Shown here piece by piece: positions 1 to 6,206 of a stretch of DNA of 7,522 bases. Within the stretch, counting starts at the first letter, position 1, and every line of letters starts with the position of its first letter. The notes under the pieces are model-generated. The model was not told the origin of the DNA and did no database searches. It saw nothing but the letters and a program-made list of their open reading frames with translations. The position numbers were made by a program, and so were the translations under genes. The stretch is taken from contig CANBTK010000083.1 in the NCBI GenBank assembly GCA_947372365.1, positions 1 to 7,522 of the forward strand, read 5' to 3'. Source of the stretch: Flavipsychrobacter stenotrophus. GTDB lineage: Bacteria; Bacteroidota; Bacteroidia; Chitinophagales; Chitinophagaceae.

Positions 1-1472
1 TTTACGAAAAGCGATGAATCTACAGCCCTGGCCTTCCCTTCACTATCCACAGTTGGGGTATTGTTACTGTTAAAGTCAGTTATCTGTGTTTTTACCCCCA
101 GGCCCAGCTTGCCATTCTTGGTAAATAACGGGTCGGTATAATCGGCCCAGGAGGTGAGGGAACGGTTATAACCCTGGCCCGGCGCCGACTGGCTGATAGG
201 GTAATTAGGGTAAATACGCGATGCGCTATCGTTTACAGTATAGTAGTCGCTGTACCTCTTTACTTCAAAATCGCTATAGGTTGCGTCAACGGTCAGTTCT
301 TCATCTTTCTTTTTGAATTTGTGCTTGTAGTCAATTGCTGACGATATTGAAACCGGCTTGCCATCTGTTGCGCTATACCTGTACTGGTGGAATACCGGGT
401 GGGCAGGGTCGTTATAGATATTGTAGTTAGAAGCATCGGTATAACCAAAGTCCATAAAATTGATGTTCTCGGTTATGGTTATGGAGTTAAACTTATTGGG
501 GTCATAGGTTGCGCCAATACTGTTAAACGAGCCATTAAAATGGCGTGGGGAATGTTCATAGGTATGGTAGGTGGTATCCGGGCCCTTACGGTCGGTGGTA
601 ATATTGTTGTAGGTGTTGTTAATACGCACACTTGAATTCATAAATGCCATCCATTTGCCTTTGCGGATGTTCAGGCCGAAATTGCCATTGTATTTGTCGC
701 GGGTACCGGCACCCAGGGTAAGGTTACCATTAATACCCAGGCGGCCATCTTTCTTGGTAACAATATTGATGATACCTGTAGTGCCCGATGCATCGTATTT
801 AGCGGATGGGTTGGCTATTACTTCTACATTCTCAATGCTGGATGCAGGCAGGCTCTGTAGCGCCGAATTAACATCAGACCCCAGTAATGTGGCAGGCTTC
901 CCGTCTATCAGTATAGTTACGCCGCTTTTGCCGCGCAGGCTCACATTGCCGTCTGCATCAACCGACACCGAAGGCACGTTCTGCAATACATCAGTTGCAT
1001 TGCCACCGGCACTGGTAATGTTCTTTTCTACATTAAACACCTTCTTGTCCACTTTCAGCTCCATTGCTGCCTTCTCCCCTATTATGCTTACTGTTTTAAG
1101 CGTTGACTCGCTGGTAGCAATTTTTATGGGGCCCAGCCTGCGGTCGGGCGTATCGGTACTAACGCTAACGCCTATGAACCGGGTTGTAACCCCAATAGAC
1201 TCTATGCGTAAGTAAAAACTGCCCGTGCCTGTTGGCGAAATGCTGAACGTACCGTCATCTTTCGAAAGGTCGCCATTCACTACGCTGGAATCACGCCTTA
1301 GTAGCGTTACGGTAGCGTAAGAAACTGGTTTGTTCTTGCTGTCGGTAAGTTTGCCTGATATGGAGCCTATGTTATTGACACTGGAGTGGCCGGTTCCGCC
1401 GGTTTGTGCATATGAAAAATGGCACGCTATTGAGAACAATGCGATTGCCAAAAATGTGAGAGTAGCTTTCAC
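1..1472 (-). CDS. Outer-membrane beta-barrel / TonB-receptor-like protein, N-terminal part
   Basis: Partial gene: 490 codons are visible and the C-terminus lies beyond the left edge. The start is GTG at 1472-1470, chosen because an in-frame TAG lies directly upstream and because translation from it gives a typical signal peptide (residues 1-22, hydrophobic core LTFLAIALF, likely cleavage after SYA before QT). Residues about 36-118 form a carboxypeptidase-regulatory-like beta-sandwich (GSISGKLTD...KPVSYATVTLL, ending LGPIKI). Residues about 125-242 form a plug domain (TDVLQNVPSVSVD, GNVSLRG, ILIDGKP, IENVEVIANPSAKYDASG, GIINIVTKK). From about 246 the sequence has alternating beta-strand character rich in Asn, Tyr and Thr, as in a barrel. 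This order is that of the Bacteroidota outer-membrane beta-barrel family (Pfam OMP_b-brl_3), a relative of SusC/TonB-dependent receptors. The substrate cannot be told. It lies 227 bases downstream of the 230-aa gene and probably has its own promoter. Confidence 0.9.
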   Translation of the reverse strand, partial: MKATLTFLAIALFSIACHFSYAQTGGTGHSSVNNIGSISGKLTDSKNKPVSYATVTLLRRDSSVVNGDLSKDDGTFSISPTGTGSFYLRIESIGVTTRFIGVSVSTDTPDRRLGPIKIATSESTLKTVSIIGEKAAMELKVDKKVFNVEKNITSAGGNATDVLQNVPSVSVDADGNVSLRGKSGVTILIDGKPATLLGSDVNSALQSLPASSIENVEVIANPSAKYDASGTTGIINIVTKKDGRLGINGNLTLGAGTRDKYNGNFGLNIRKGKWMAFMNSSVRINNTYNNITTDRKGPDTTYHTYEHSPRHFNGSFNSIGATYDPNKFNSITITENINFMDFGYTDASNYNIYNDPAHPVFHQYRYSATDGKPVSISSAIDYKHKFKKKDEELTVDATYSDFEVKRYSDYYTVNDSASRIYPNYPISQSAPGQGYNRSLTSWADYTDPLFTKNGKLGLGVKTQITDFNSNNTPTVDSEGKARAVDSSLFV

Positions 1473-1489
1473 CTAATAATGTTAAGGTA

Positions 1490-1519
1490 CAAAAATCTGT
1501 TAAATATGCGAAAGTGTAA
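1490..1519 (-). promoter_or_regulatory. Weak candidate promoter for the outer-membrane barrel gene
   Basis: On the minus strand TTA (1519-1517), a 19-base spacer and GATTTTTG (1497-1490) resemble the Bacteroidota -33 TTG / -7 TAnnTTTG promoter with the correct spacing, but both boxes are imperfect. It would place the transcript start about 10 bases before the GTG start. The surrounding 1473-1699 gap holds no other gene I can support. Confidence 0.25.
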
Positions 1520-1686
1520 TTTTTGAAATAATAAAGTATTGTTAATAGCGGCACCCGGGTTTAGCTGTTTCGGCTTGTTTAGGAGCAAACCAGGTTTTAA
1601 AAATCATAATGCTTACCAGCCAATATTTTCCTGTAGGTACATCCTTTTGCCTTCAACATTAAACCCAAGTGGCTAACCAACTTTTG

Positions 1687-1708
1687 AAAAAAAATGCAAT
1701 TATAGCAC
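1687..1708 (-). terminator. Weak possible terminator after the 230-aa gene
   Basis: Overlapping the stop codon of the 230-aa gene, the minus strand has a short potential stem (GTGC/GCAT, four pairs including one G-T, seven-base loop) followed directly by eight T residues (1694-1687). The T-run is clear but the stem is poor, so termination here would be inefficient and some read-through to the barrel gene is possible. Confidence 0.25.
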
Positions 1709-2392
1709 TAACCATACGCCTTTGCGCTTCAGGTGCAGTTTATGCTTTTCTATTTTAAACTCGTTGGGGTAAATAGGGTTGCTAACGCTCACCACTTTCT
1801 TGCCATTAACAACGGGTGGGCTAAAGGCAGGCAGGTTGGCCATTACATTGCAGGTTTCATCAAATACAATAGCCGCAGCCCGGGCATTAATTTTAATGGC
1901 TTTCCCTTTGCCTCCCTCTTCTGTACTGCCGCTGCAGCCTTCGTACGAAAATGCGCAGGTACGGCCGTTATCATCAACAATTATGTTGTAAACGCCAAGG
2001 TTATAATACCCGTCGGGCAGTTGCAGCAGCAGCTTCTTCAGTTTGCGGTACAAGTGCTCTTCAAAGGGCACATTAAAAACCGGCTGCCCGTCTTGTATAT
2101 GCTTACCCTCCAGTTGTATGGGGTAGCCGTTTGTTTTGATGATTTTCGCTACGCCTTCATCCTTGCCGGGTACATTTACCTCTATCGTATCTGTTGTGGC
2201 ATTGCTGTATGTAAACTTTCTACCGCAAAGGTCCACTATGCCGTGGCTGTTAACGGCATATTTTTTACTGCCACCCTTTTGCGCATGGGTTAGGGAGGGC
2301 AATAACATAATGAAGCCCACTAAGCTGAGCGCTACCCATGCTAACACCCTAAAGGCGCGCCTACCCACTTTTCTTGCCACTGGCATTACCAT
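1700..2392 (-). CDS. Free-standing paralog of the M56 receptor periplasmic domain (TonB_C-like), 230 aa
   Basis: The protein has a basic N-terminus (ARKVGRR), one hydrophobic segment (about 14-36, ending THAQ, which could be cleaved as a signal peptide or kept as an anchor) and about 190 periplasmic residues. It has no metallopeptidase part. It aligns with the C-terminal region of the 479-aa receptor: TTDTIEV (66-72) against DADTIEV; a D-G-Y/F-Y-x-L-G...N-x-IVD-x-x-G-x-x-C-x-F-x-Y-x-G block (127-152); PPVVNGKKVVSVS (192-204) against PPVVKGKKVISAS; and the tail EKHKLHLKRKGVWLVL. Its hydrophobic segment also aligns without gaps to the receptor's TM4 (7 of 17 identical, F14-L30 against F262-F278). 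The IVD-x-x-G block and the P-x-x-x-P-P-V-V-x-G-K-K-V block follow the pattern of the TonB C-terminal domain. It has Cys at 56, 146, 153 and 181. An AGGA four bases before the ATG supports this start; M3 is an alternative. The function is unknown: perhaps a co-sensor, decoy or diverged TonB-like linker. Confidence 0.85.
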   Translation of the reverse strand: MVMPVARKVGRRAFRVLAWVALSLVGFIMLLPSLTHAQKGGSKKYAVNSHGIVDLCGRKFTYSNATTDTIEVNVPGKDEGVAKIIKTNGYPIQLEGKHIQDGQPVFNVPFEEHLYRKLKKLLLQLPDGYYNLGVYNIIVDDNGRTCAFSYEGCSGSTEEGGKGKAIKINARAAAIVFDETCNVMANLPAFSPPVVNGKKVVSVSNPIYPNEFKIEKHKLHLKRKGVWLVL

Positions 2393-2430
2393 TGATTCCT
2401 GACTATTATTTTTTTAGATTGGCTACAGTG

Positions 2431-2460
2431 CAAATATTATTAAAGTTCAGCACTTTACAA
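2431..2460 (-). promoter_or_regulatory. Bacteroidota-type promoter for the 230-aa gene
   Basis: On the minus strand TTG (2460-2458), a spacer of exactly 19 bases and AATATTTG (2438-2431) match the -33 TTG / -7 TAnnTTTG pattern of Bacteroidota primary-sigma promoters, with one mismatch in the -7 box. The predicted start of transcription near 2424 gives a leader of about 30 bases that contains AGGA before the ATG. It lies just beyond the terminator of the receptor operon, so the 230-aa gene is probably transcribed on its own. Confidence 0.5.
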
Positions 2461-2480
2461 CAATTTCATGCTAACAATAT

Positions 2481-2511
2481 AAAAACCGCCCCGGAATTGC
2501 TTCCGGGGCGG
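2481..2511 (-). terminator. Strong intrinsic terminator of the blaI-receptor operon
   Basis: A perfect 11-bp stem (CCGCCCCGGAA at 2486-2496 with its complement at 2501-2511) closes a four-base loop. Read on the minus strand it is followed by TTTTTATATT. The GC-rich stem and the T-tract on the minus-strand side only make it a one-way terminator for the receptor gene, whose stop codon is 99 bases upstream. The bases between stop and stem (2512-2610) show nothing else I can name. Confidence 0.85.
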
Positions 2512-2610
2512 CAGTGCTATGGGGTATAAAATTCAACGGCAGGTAAACGCGGTTATGCCATTGGTTGTTTCCCTCGGGTAGTAAAATAGCTGGGTACCAC
2601 ACAGGCGGCA

Positions 2611-4050
2611 TTATAGCTCCACCCAGGTTTTGCCTGATTTCACATAAACTTTGTGGTTTTCAACTTTTACCTGTAACCCAAGCCAGGTGCCGCCAAACAA
2701 GCTGCTGGCACTTATCACCTTCTTGCCTTTAACAACAGGGGGCTGCCACTTAGGGAATGCTGCCAATTCATTACAAATCCGGTTGAACAGTTTTTCCTCT
2801 ACTTTCTTTTCAAGCTTTATGGCTTTGGCTGGCTGGCTATTGTCTTCCAGTTTGCTGCCATTTATGCCCTGGTAGGTAAAACCGCAGCCCTTGCCCTTTT
2901 CATCAACAATAACATTGGCAATTCCCAGGAAATAAAAGCCATCTTCGAGGCCTAAAAAATCGCCCTTCATTTTTTGGCATAAATACTCAACAGGTGAGCC
3001 GTTGGCATCCATAGCAGGGTTCATGTCCAGTATCGGCCTGCCATCCATTTTTAGAGCGTGTGGGTCTTGCTTAACAATCTTTTTCACCATTGTCCCATCT
3101 TCCATTTCCACCTCTATGGTATCGGCATCGGCCCTGCTGAATTCAAACTGGTTATTACCCAGCCTTACAAACCCAAACTTATCTGCGGTGAAATTCCGGG
3201 CTATTACCTTTTGCGAAAAGCAGATAAACGAAACCAAGGCAAGCGGAATTAATACCAGCATTTTAAATTTTGCAACTGTACTTGATTTTCTTGATAGCAT
3301 AACGATTCGGTTTTTTATGGGTGAACGATTAAATGAATGTGCTATAACGGGCGATGTTTGCAACAAAGCCTGCTCTATAAGGAACTGCCCATATTGCCGG
3401 GGGGGCAGAGCCGACTCCCTGTCAGCCTGATACTCGTGTACCGTAAGCAGGCGGTTGTTATACAGGTAGGCAAGCGGATGGAACCAGAATGCAGCGCGCG
3501 CCAGCTGCATGAGCAATACGTCGGCAAAATGGCCAAGCGTGGCATGCCTGCGCTCGTGGGCTATAACTGTTTGCCATTCCTCTGCGCTATACCTGGCCCT
3601 GCTCTCTACAAAAACGGCTTTCAGAAACGAAAAAGGGGTATGCGCCTGCCCTGTTTCTACTATCATTAGCCCATCTTCATAGCTTATGGTTCCGGCTTTG
3701 TACAACCGTATTAGCTTAAAAGTATCAATAGCCAATATTACCAACACCACCAGCACACCGGCAACGTAAGCCCACAACCACCAGCTGATGTGCTCATTTA
3801 GCGATGATGCCGATGCCGCCGTAACAATGTTTTGCCGCACTTCCGTTACCCGCTGCACAGGCTGCAGCGCAGGCAGCTCATACATTTTCGCCGAACTGCT
3901 ATCCCATAGTGGCAGCAGCAGCCCCAGCAGGAAGGTACCCAGCAGGTATAGCCTGTTGTAGGCATGGTAGGTTTCCCTGCGCAGGAAAACATCAAAAAGC
4001 ACAAGGCTTATCAGCCATATGGCGGTGGTGTTGATGAGGTATTGTAGCAT
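2611..4050 (-). CDS. BlaR1-type M56 metallopeptidase receptor (second copy), 479 aa
   Basis: Integral inner-membrane zinc metallopeptidase of family M56. Hydrophobic helices lie at about 5-23, 33-49, 90-110 and 264-279. Between TM3 and TM4 is the cytosolic protease domain with HERRH (165-169: zinc ligands H165 and H169, catalytic E166) and HEYQAD (205-210). E206, 37 residues after H169, is the expected third ligand. A conserved loop HSFNRSPIKNRI (238-249) precedes TM4. The periplasmic part (about 283-479) shows no penicillin-binding SxxK/KTG sensor that I can see. It matches the 230-aa protein and has TonB_C-like blocks (IVDEKGKGCGFTYQG at 381-395; FPKWQPPVVKGKKV at 432-445), with C389 and C426 conserved between the two. 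It is 38/50 identical to the 522-aa receptor at the N-terminus, so it is a tandem duplicate. It lies 43 bases downstream of that gene with no visible promoter between, so it is probably in the same operon. The inducing signal is unknown. Confidence 0.93.
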   Translation of the reverse strand: MLQYLINTTAIWLISLVLFDVFLRRETYHAYNRLYLLGTFLLGLLLPLWDSSSAKMYELPALQPVQRVTEVRQNIVTAASASSLNEHISWWLWAYVAGVLVVLVILAIDTFKLIRLYKAGTISYEDGLMIVETGQAHTPFSFLKAVFVESRARYSAEEWQTVIAHERRHATLGHFADVLLMQLARAAFWFHPLAYLYNNRLLTVHEYQADRESALPPRQYGQFLIEQALLQTSPVIAHSFNRSPIKNRIVMLSRKSSTVAKFKMLVLIPLALVSFICFSQKVIARNFTADKFGFVRLGNNQFEFSRADADTIEVEMEDGTMVKKIVKQDPHALKMDGRPILDMNPAMDANGSPVEYLCQKMKGDFLGLEDGFYFLGIANVIVDEKGKGCGFTYQGINGSKLEDNSQPAKAIKLEKKVEEKLFNRICNELAAFPKWQPPVVKGKKVISASSLFGGTWLGLQVKVENHKVYVKSGKTWVEL

Positions 4051-4093
4051 GGTTTGGCGTTTTATAAATGGTTAGGGCATAGCTAACAGTAGC

Positions 4094-5662
4094 TTACTTT
4101 ACTTCCACCCAATTGTCAATTCCACTTAATTCATATAGTTTATGTTGCTCCACCTTAAAATGGTTCCAGAATTGAGGGCATTGATAAGTAGCTGTAACTT
4201 TTTTGCCGCCAATAGTACCCGGTGTGAACCTGGGCGCATCTTTCATCAGTTGGTCCACCCTTTTGTGAATGGCATCCTGGTTCTCCTGCGGTATCGCAGC
4301 AAAGTATTTTTCACCAGTATTTCTTAATAGCCTCCCAGTTGTGCCTGCCTGTGGCCCGCTGGTTATGGTTACAGTAATTTCCGGGTCCGGCTTCTTTGAA
4401 ACCTCTACCTGTGCGGGTTTTATAGTTATAATTTCCTCTTGCCTGCGGCTTCTTTTTACGTCTTCAAAATTAAAGTAAGCCACTTCCCCTTTTTCGTCTA
4501 TAAGTATGTTGGAGATATCCAAAGCATACATGCCGTCATCAAGGGCTGCGAGTTCAGCTTTAGCGTTGTTAATGATGTAGGCCCTCAGGTTGCCTTCGCT
4601 CCCGGTAAATACAGGCCCTTTATCTACGTTTTGCGGTATGGCTTCCCCATTCAGTTTTACCGGTTTCGGCGACGTAACAATTACTTGTTGTATTGCAAAG
4701 TTATCACCCACATTTTCTTTTTTAAGTGTATCAGTTACCGGCTTCGAAAGTTCAATGGTATTGCCCATGTAGGTTACCTTATCCCCTTTCTTTTTAAATT
4801 CCTTTGATAGGCTGCTTTTGGTGAAGCAGGTTACACATACCATTGCCAATGGCACAAATACAAGCATTTTGGCCCTTGCGGCTTTGTTTGATTTTCTTGT
4901 AAGCATGAGTATACGTTTTTTTATGGGTGAACGATTTAAAGAATGCGTAATTATTGGTGCGCCCTGTAGCAGCGCCTGCTCTACCAGGAAGGTGCCATAA
5001 ACCTTTGGTTGCGCGGCAGATGCGTTATCAGCCTGGTATTCGTGCACCAGAAGCAGGCGGTTATTATAGATGTACACCAGCGGGTGGAACCAGAGCACTA
5101 TGCGGCTCACCTGCATCAGCAACAGGTCAATGAAATGCAATAAAGTAGCGTGCCTTTTTTCATGAACCAGTATCATTTCCCACTCTGCGGGGCTATATTG
5201 GTTTTTGCTGCTCACAAACAGTACATTAAGCATTGAAAAAGGTGCATGCTCTTTGCCAGTATATACTATAGCCCAGCCATCGGCGATAGTTTTGCTGCCC
5301 CTTCGGTAGTAGTTGGCAACCTTGGCAATATCCACTACAAGAATTGTCAATACTACCAATGCACCTAATAGGTAAATTGCCAGTAGCCACTCTTCGCCAC
5401 TTATTGATTGGGTGGCCGGCACTGAAGCTGCCACAATTGTTTGCTTTACCCTTATTACCTCATGCAGCGGCTGGCTTAAACGTTCGCCATATAGCTTTTC
5501 TACCTTATTGAATTGCAGTAAAGGAAGCACTGCGCCCAGCAAGAAGGTGAACAACAGGTAAAACCTGTTATACCCATGGTAGCTTTCCCGGCGCAGGAAA
5601 ACATCGAACAGGAAAAGGCTTATCAACCATATTGCTGAGGTATTCAAAAGGTGCTGTAGCAT
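4094..5662 (-). CDS. BlaR1-type M56 metallopeptidase receptor (first copy), 522 aa
   Basis: This is the first receptor after the repressor gene and begins only three bases past its stop codon, so the two are probably translationally coupled. The topology is as in BlaR1: hydrophobic helices at about 5-23, 33-49, 91-112 and 266-280, with the cytosolic M56 domain between TM3 and TM4. The active site is intact: HEKRH (167-171) and HEYQAD (207-212), with E208 as third zinc ligand 37 residues after H171. The pre-TM4 loop is HSLNRSPIKKRI (240-251). The periplasmic region (about 285-522) is more diverged than in the other two paralogs. It keeps TDT (310-312), LDDGMYAL (374-381), ILIDEKG (386-392), GGKKVTATY and the EQHKLYELSGIDNWVEV tail. 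It carries an extra stretch of roughly 35-40 residues around 402-460 and lacks the Cys pair shared by the other two. In the known BlaR1 system the activated protease leads to cleavage of BlaI. The ligand here is unknown, and there is no penicillin-binding sensor that I can see. Confidence 0.93.
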   Translation of the reverse strand: MLQHLLNTSAIWLISLFLFDVFLRRESYHGYNRFYLLFTFLLGAVLPLLQFNKVEKLYGERLSQPLHEVIRVKQTIVAASVPATQSISGEEWLLAIYLLGALVVLTILVVDIAKVANYYRRGSKTIADGWAIVYTGKEHAPFSMLNVLFVSSKNQYSPAEWEMILVHEKRHATLLHFIDLLLMQVSRIVLWFHPLVYIYNNRLLLVHEYQADNASAAQPKVYGTFLVEQALLQGAPIITHSLNRSPIKKRILMLTRKSNKAARAKMLVFVPLAMVCVTCFTKSSLSKEFKKKGDKVTYMGNTIELSKPVTDTLKKENVGDNFAIQQVIVTSPKPVKLNGEAIPQNVDKGPVFTGSEGNLRAYIINNAKAELAALDDGMYALDISNILIDEKGEVAYFNFEDVKRSRRQEEIITIKPAQVEVSKKPDPEITVTITSGPQAGTTGRLLRNTGEKYFAAIPQENQDAIHKRVDQLMKDAPRFTPGTIGGKKVTATYQCPQFWNHFKVEQHKLYELSGIDNWVEVK

Positions 5663-5665
5663 GGG

Positions 5666-6049
5666 TTATTTCTTTTTGGGGGTATCCAGTGTTTTCATTA
5701 AATCATTCAGTTCCTTTAAGTTAATATCCTCGCTCTGCACCAGGAAGCTGACCAGCTTGCGCGGTGAGCCGCCAAAGTACTTTTCCATCAGGCTTTGCAC
5801 CCCATGCTGCGCATATTCATCCTTAGCTATTACCGGAAAGTACTCATAGGTTTTGCCATAGGCTTTGTGATCTACAAAGCCCTTTTTTTCCAGTATCCGT
5901 ACTACCGATGAAATGGTGCTGTGCGGCATATCGGGGTCGCCCAGCTTTTCTATAATGTCCTTCACCAGGCACTTGTCCAGTTGCCATATGATGTGCATCA
6001 CTTCCTCTTCGGCTTTCGTAAGGGTTTGTAATTGCTTATTCCGCTTCAT
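5666..6049 (-). CDS. BlaI/MecI/CopY-family transcriptional repressor, 127 aa
   Basis: Cytosolic winged-helix repressor, the expected partner of the M56 receptors that follow it. The start at 6049 (MKRNKQLQTLTKAEEEVMHI) is chosen because it gives the usual BlaI length and N-terminus. An in-frame ATG at 6151 would add 34 residues with no family resemblance and would read through the operator. The winged helix covers about 8-74: TKAEEEVMHIIWQLDKCLVKD, recognition helix around HSTISSVVRILEKKGFV, and wing YGKTYEYFPVI. Residues 75-122 form the helical dimerisation domain (EYAQHGVQSLMEKYFGG, KLVSFLVQSEDINLKELNDL). S101-F102 falls at the position of the N101-F102 bond cut in staphylococcal BlaI/MecI. 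It probably represses its own operon through the palindrome overlapping its start codon, and it is relieved by one or both receptors. Whether it also controls the divergent cyclase gene is open. Confidence 0.93.
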   Translation of the reverse strand: MKRNKQLQTLTKAEEEVMHIIWQLDKCLVKDIIEKLGDPDMPHSTISSVVRILEKKGFVDHKAYGKTYEYFPVIAKDEYAQHGVQSLMEKYFGGSPRKLVSFLVQSEDINLKELNDLMKTLDTPKKK

Positions 6050-6066
6050 AACGTAAAAGTACGTTA
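6049..6066 (-). promoter_or_regulatory. Probable BlaI-type operator (18-bp palindrome) at the repressor start codon
   Basis: Positions 6049-6066 read TAACGTA-AAAG-TACGTTA, a perfect inverted repeat with 7-base arms and a 4-base spacer. On the minus strand its last base is the A of the repressor ATG. Size, symmetry and position fit an operator for a BlaI dimer that represses its own operon. A weak promoter candidate, CAGTTTTG at 6074-6067 with TTA 19 bases upstream, would place the operator over the transcript start. The same 8-mer recurs at 6110-6103. No second copy of the palindrome was seen in the window. Confidence 0.6.
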
Positions 6067-6206
6067 CAAAACTGAAAAACCAAATTTTATTTTTAAACCC
6101 ATCAAAACTGTAAGCAGCTCGCCGAAAAACCGAAAAATTGCGTATATTCAAGTATTGCGGCGGCGCAGTATGCTGTTAATGCCACTAAACGCCCATTGCA
6201 ACCACC

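Noticed and set aside
613..1215. 200-codon open frame on the plus strand
   Set aside because: It lies wholly antisense to the outer-membrane barrel gene, whose minus-strand translation shows clear domains. The plus-strand protein is low-complexity, rich in Leu, Ser, Pro and Thr, as expected of a mirror frame.
1420..1472. Lipoprotein signal at C17 of the barrel protein
   Set aside because: The residues before the Cys (S-I-A) do not fit a lipobox well, and a normal signal-peptidase site (SYA before QT) follows five residues later, as usual for outer-membrane receptors.
1542..1607. Possible 21-residue minus-strand peptide (starts MIFKTWF)
   Set aside because: It has no ribosome-binding site and no supporting context. 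An open frame this short is expected by chance in the gap before the barrel gene.
1733..2293. 186-codon open frame on the plus strand
   Set aside because: It is antisense to the 230-aa gene, which has clear paralogs, a promoter and a ribosome-binding site. The plus-strand product resembles nothing.
2611..5662. Beta-lactam sensing by the two receptors
   Set aside because: No penicillin-binding-type SxxK or KTG arrangement is visible in either periplasmic region, so the BlaR1 resemblance covers only the membrane and protease part.
6050..6151. Longer repressor start at 6151
   Set aside because: The 34 added residues match no BlaI N-terminus and would be encoded across the operator palindrome and AT-rich promoter region.
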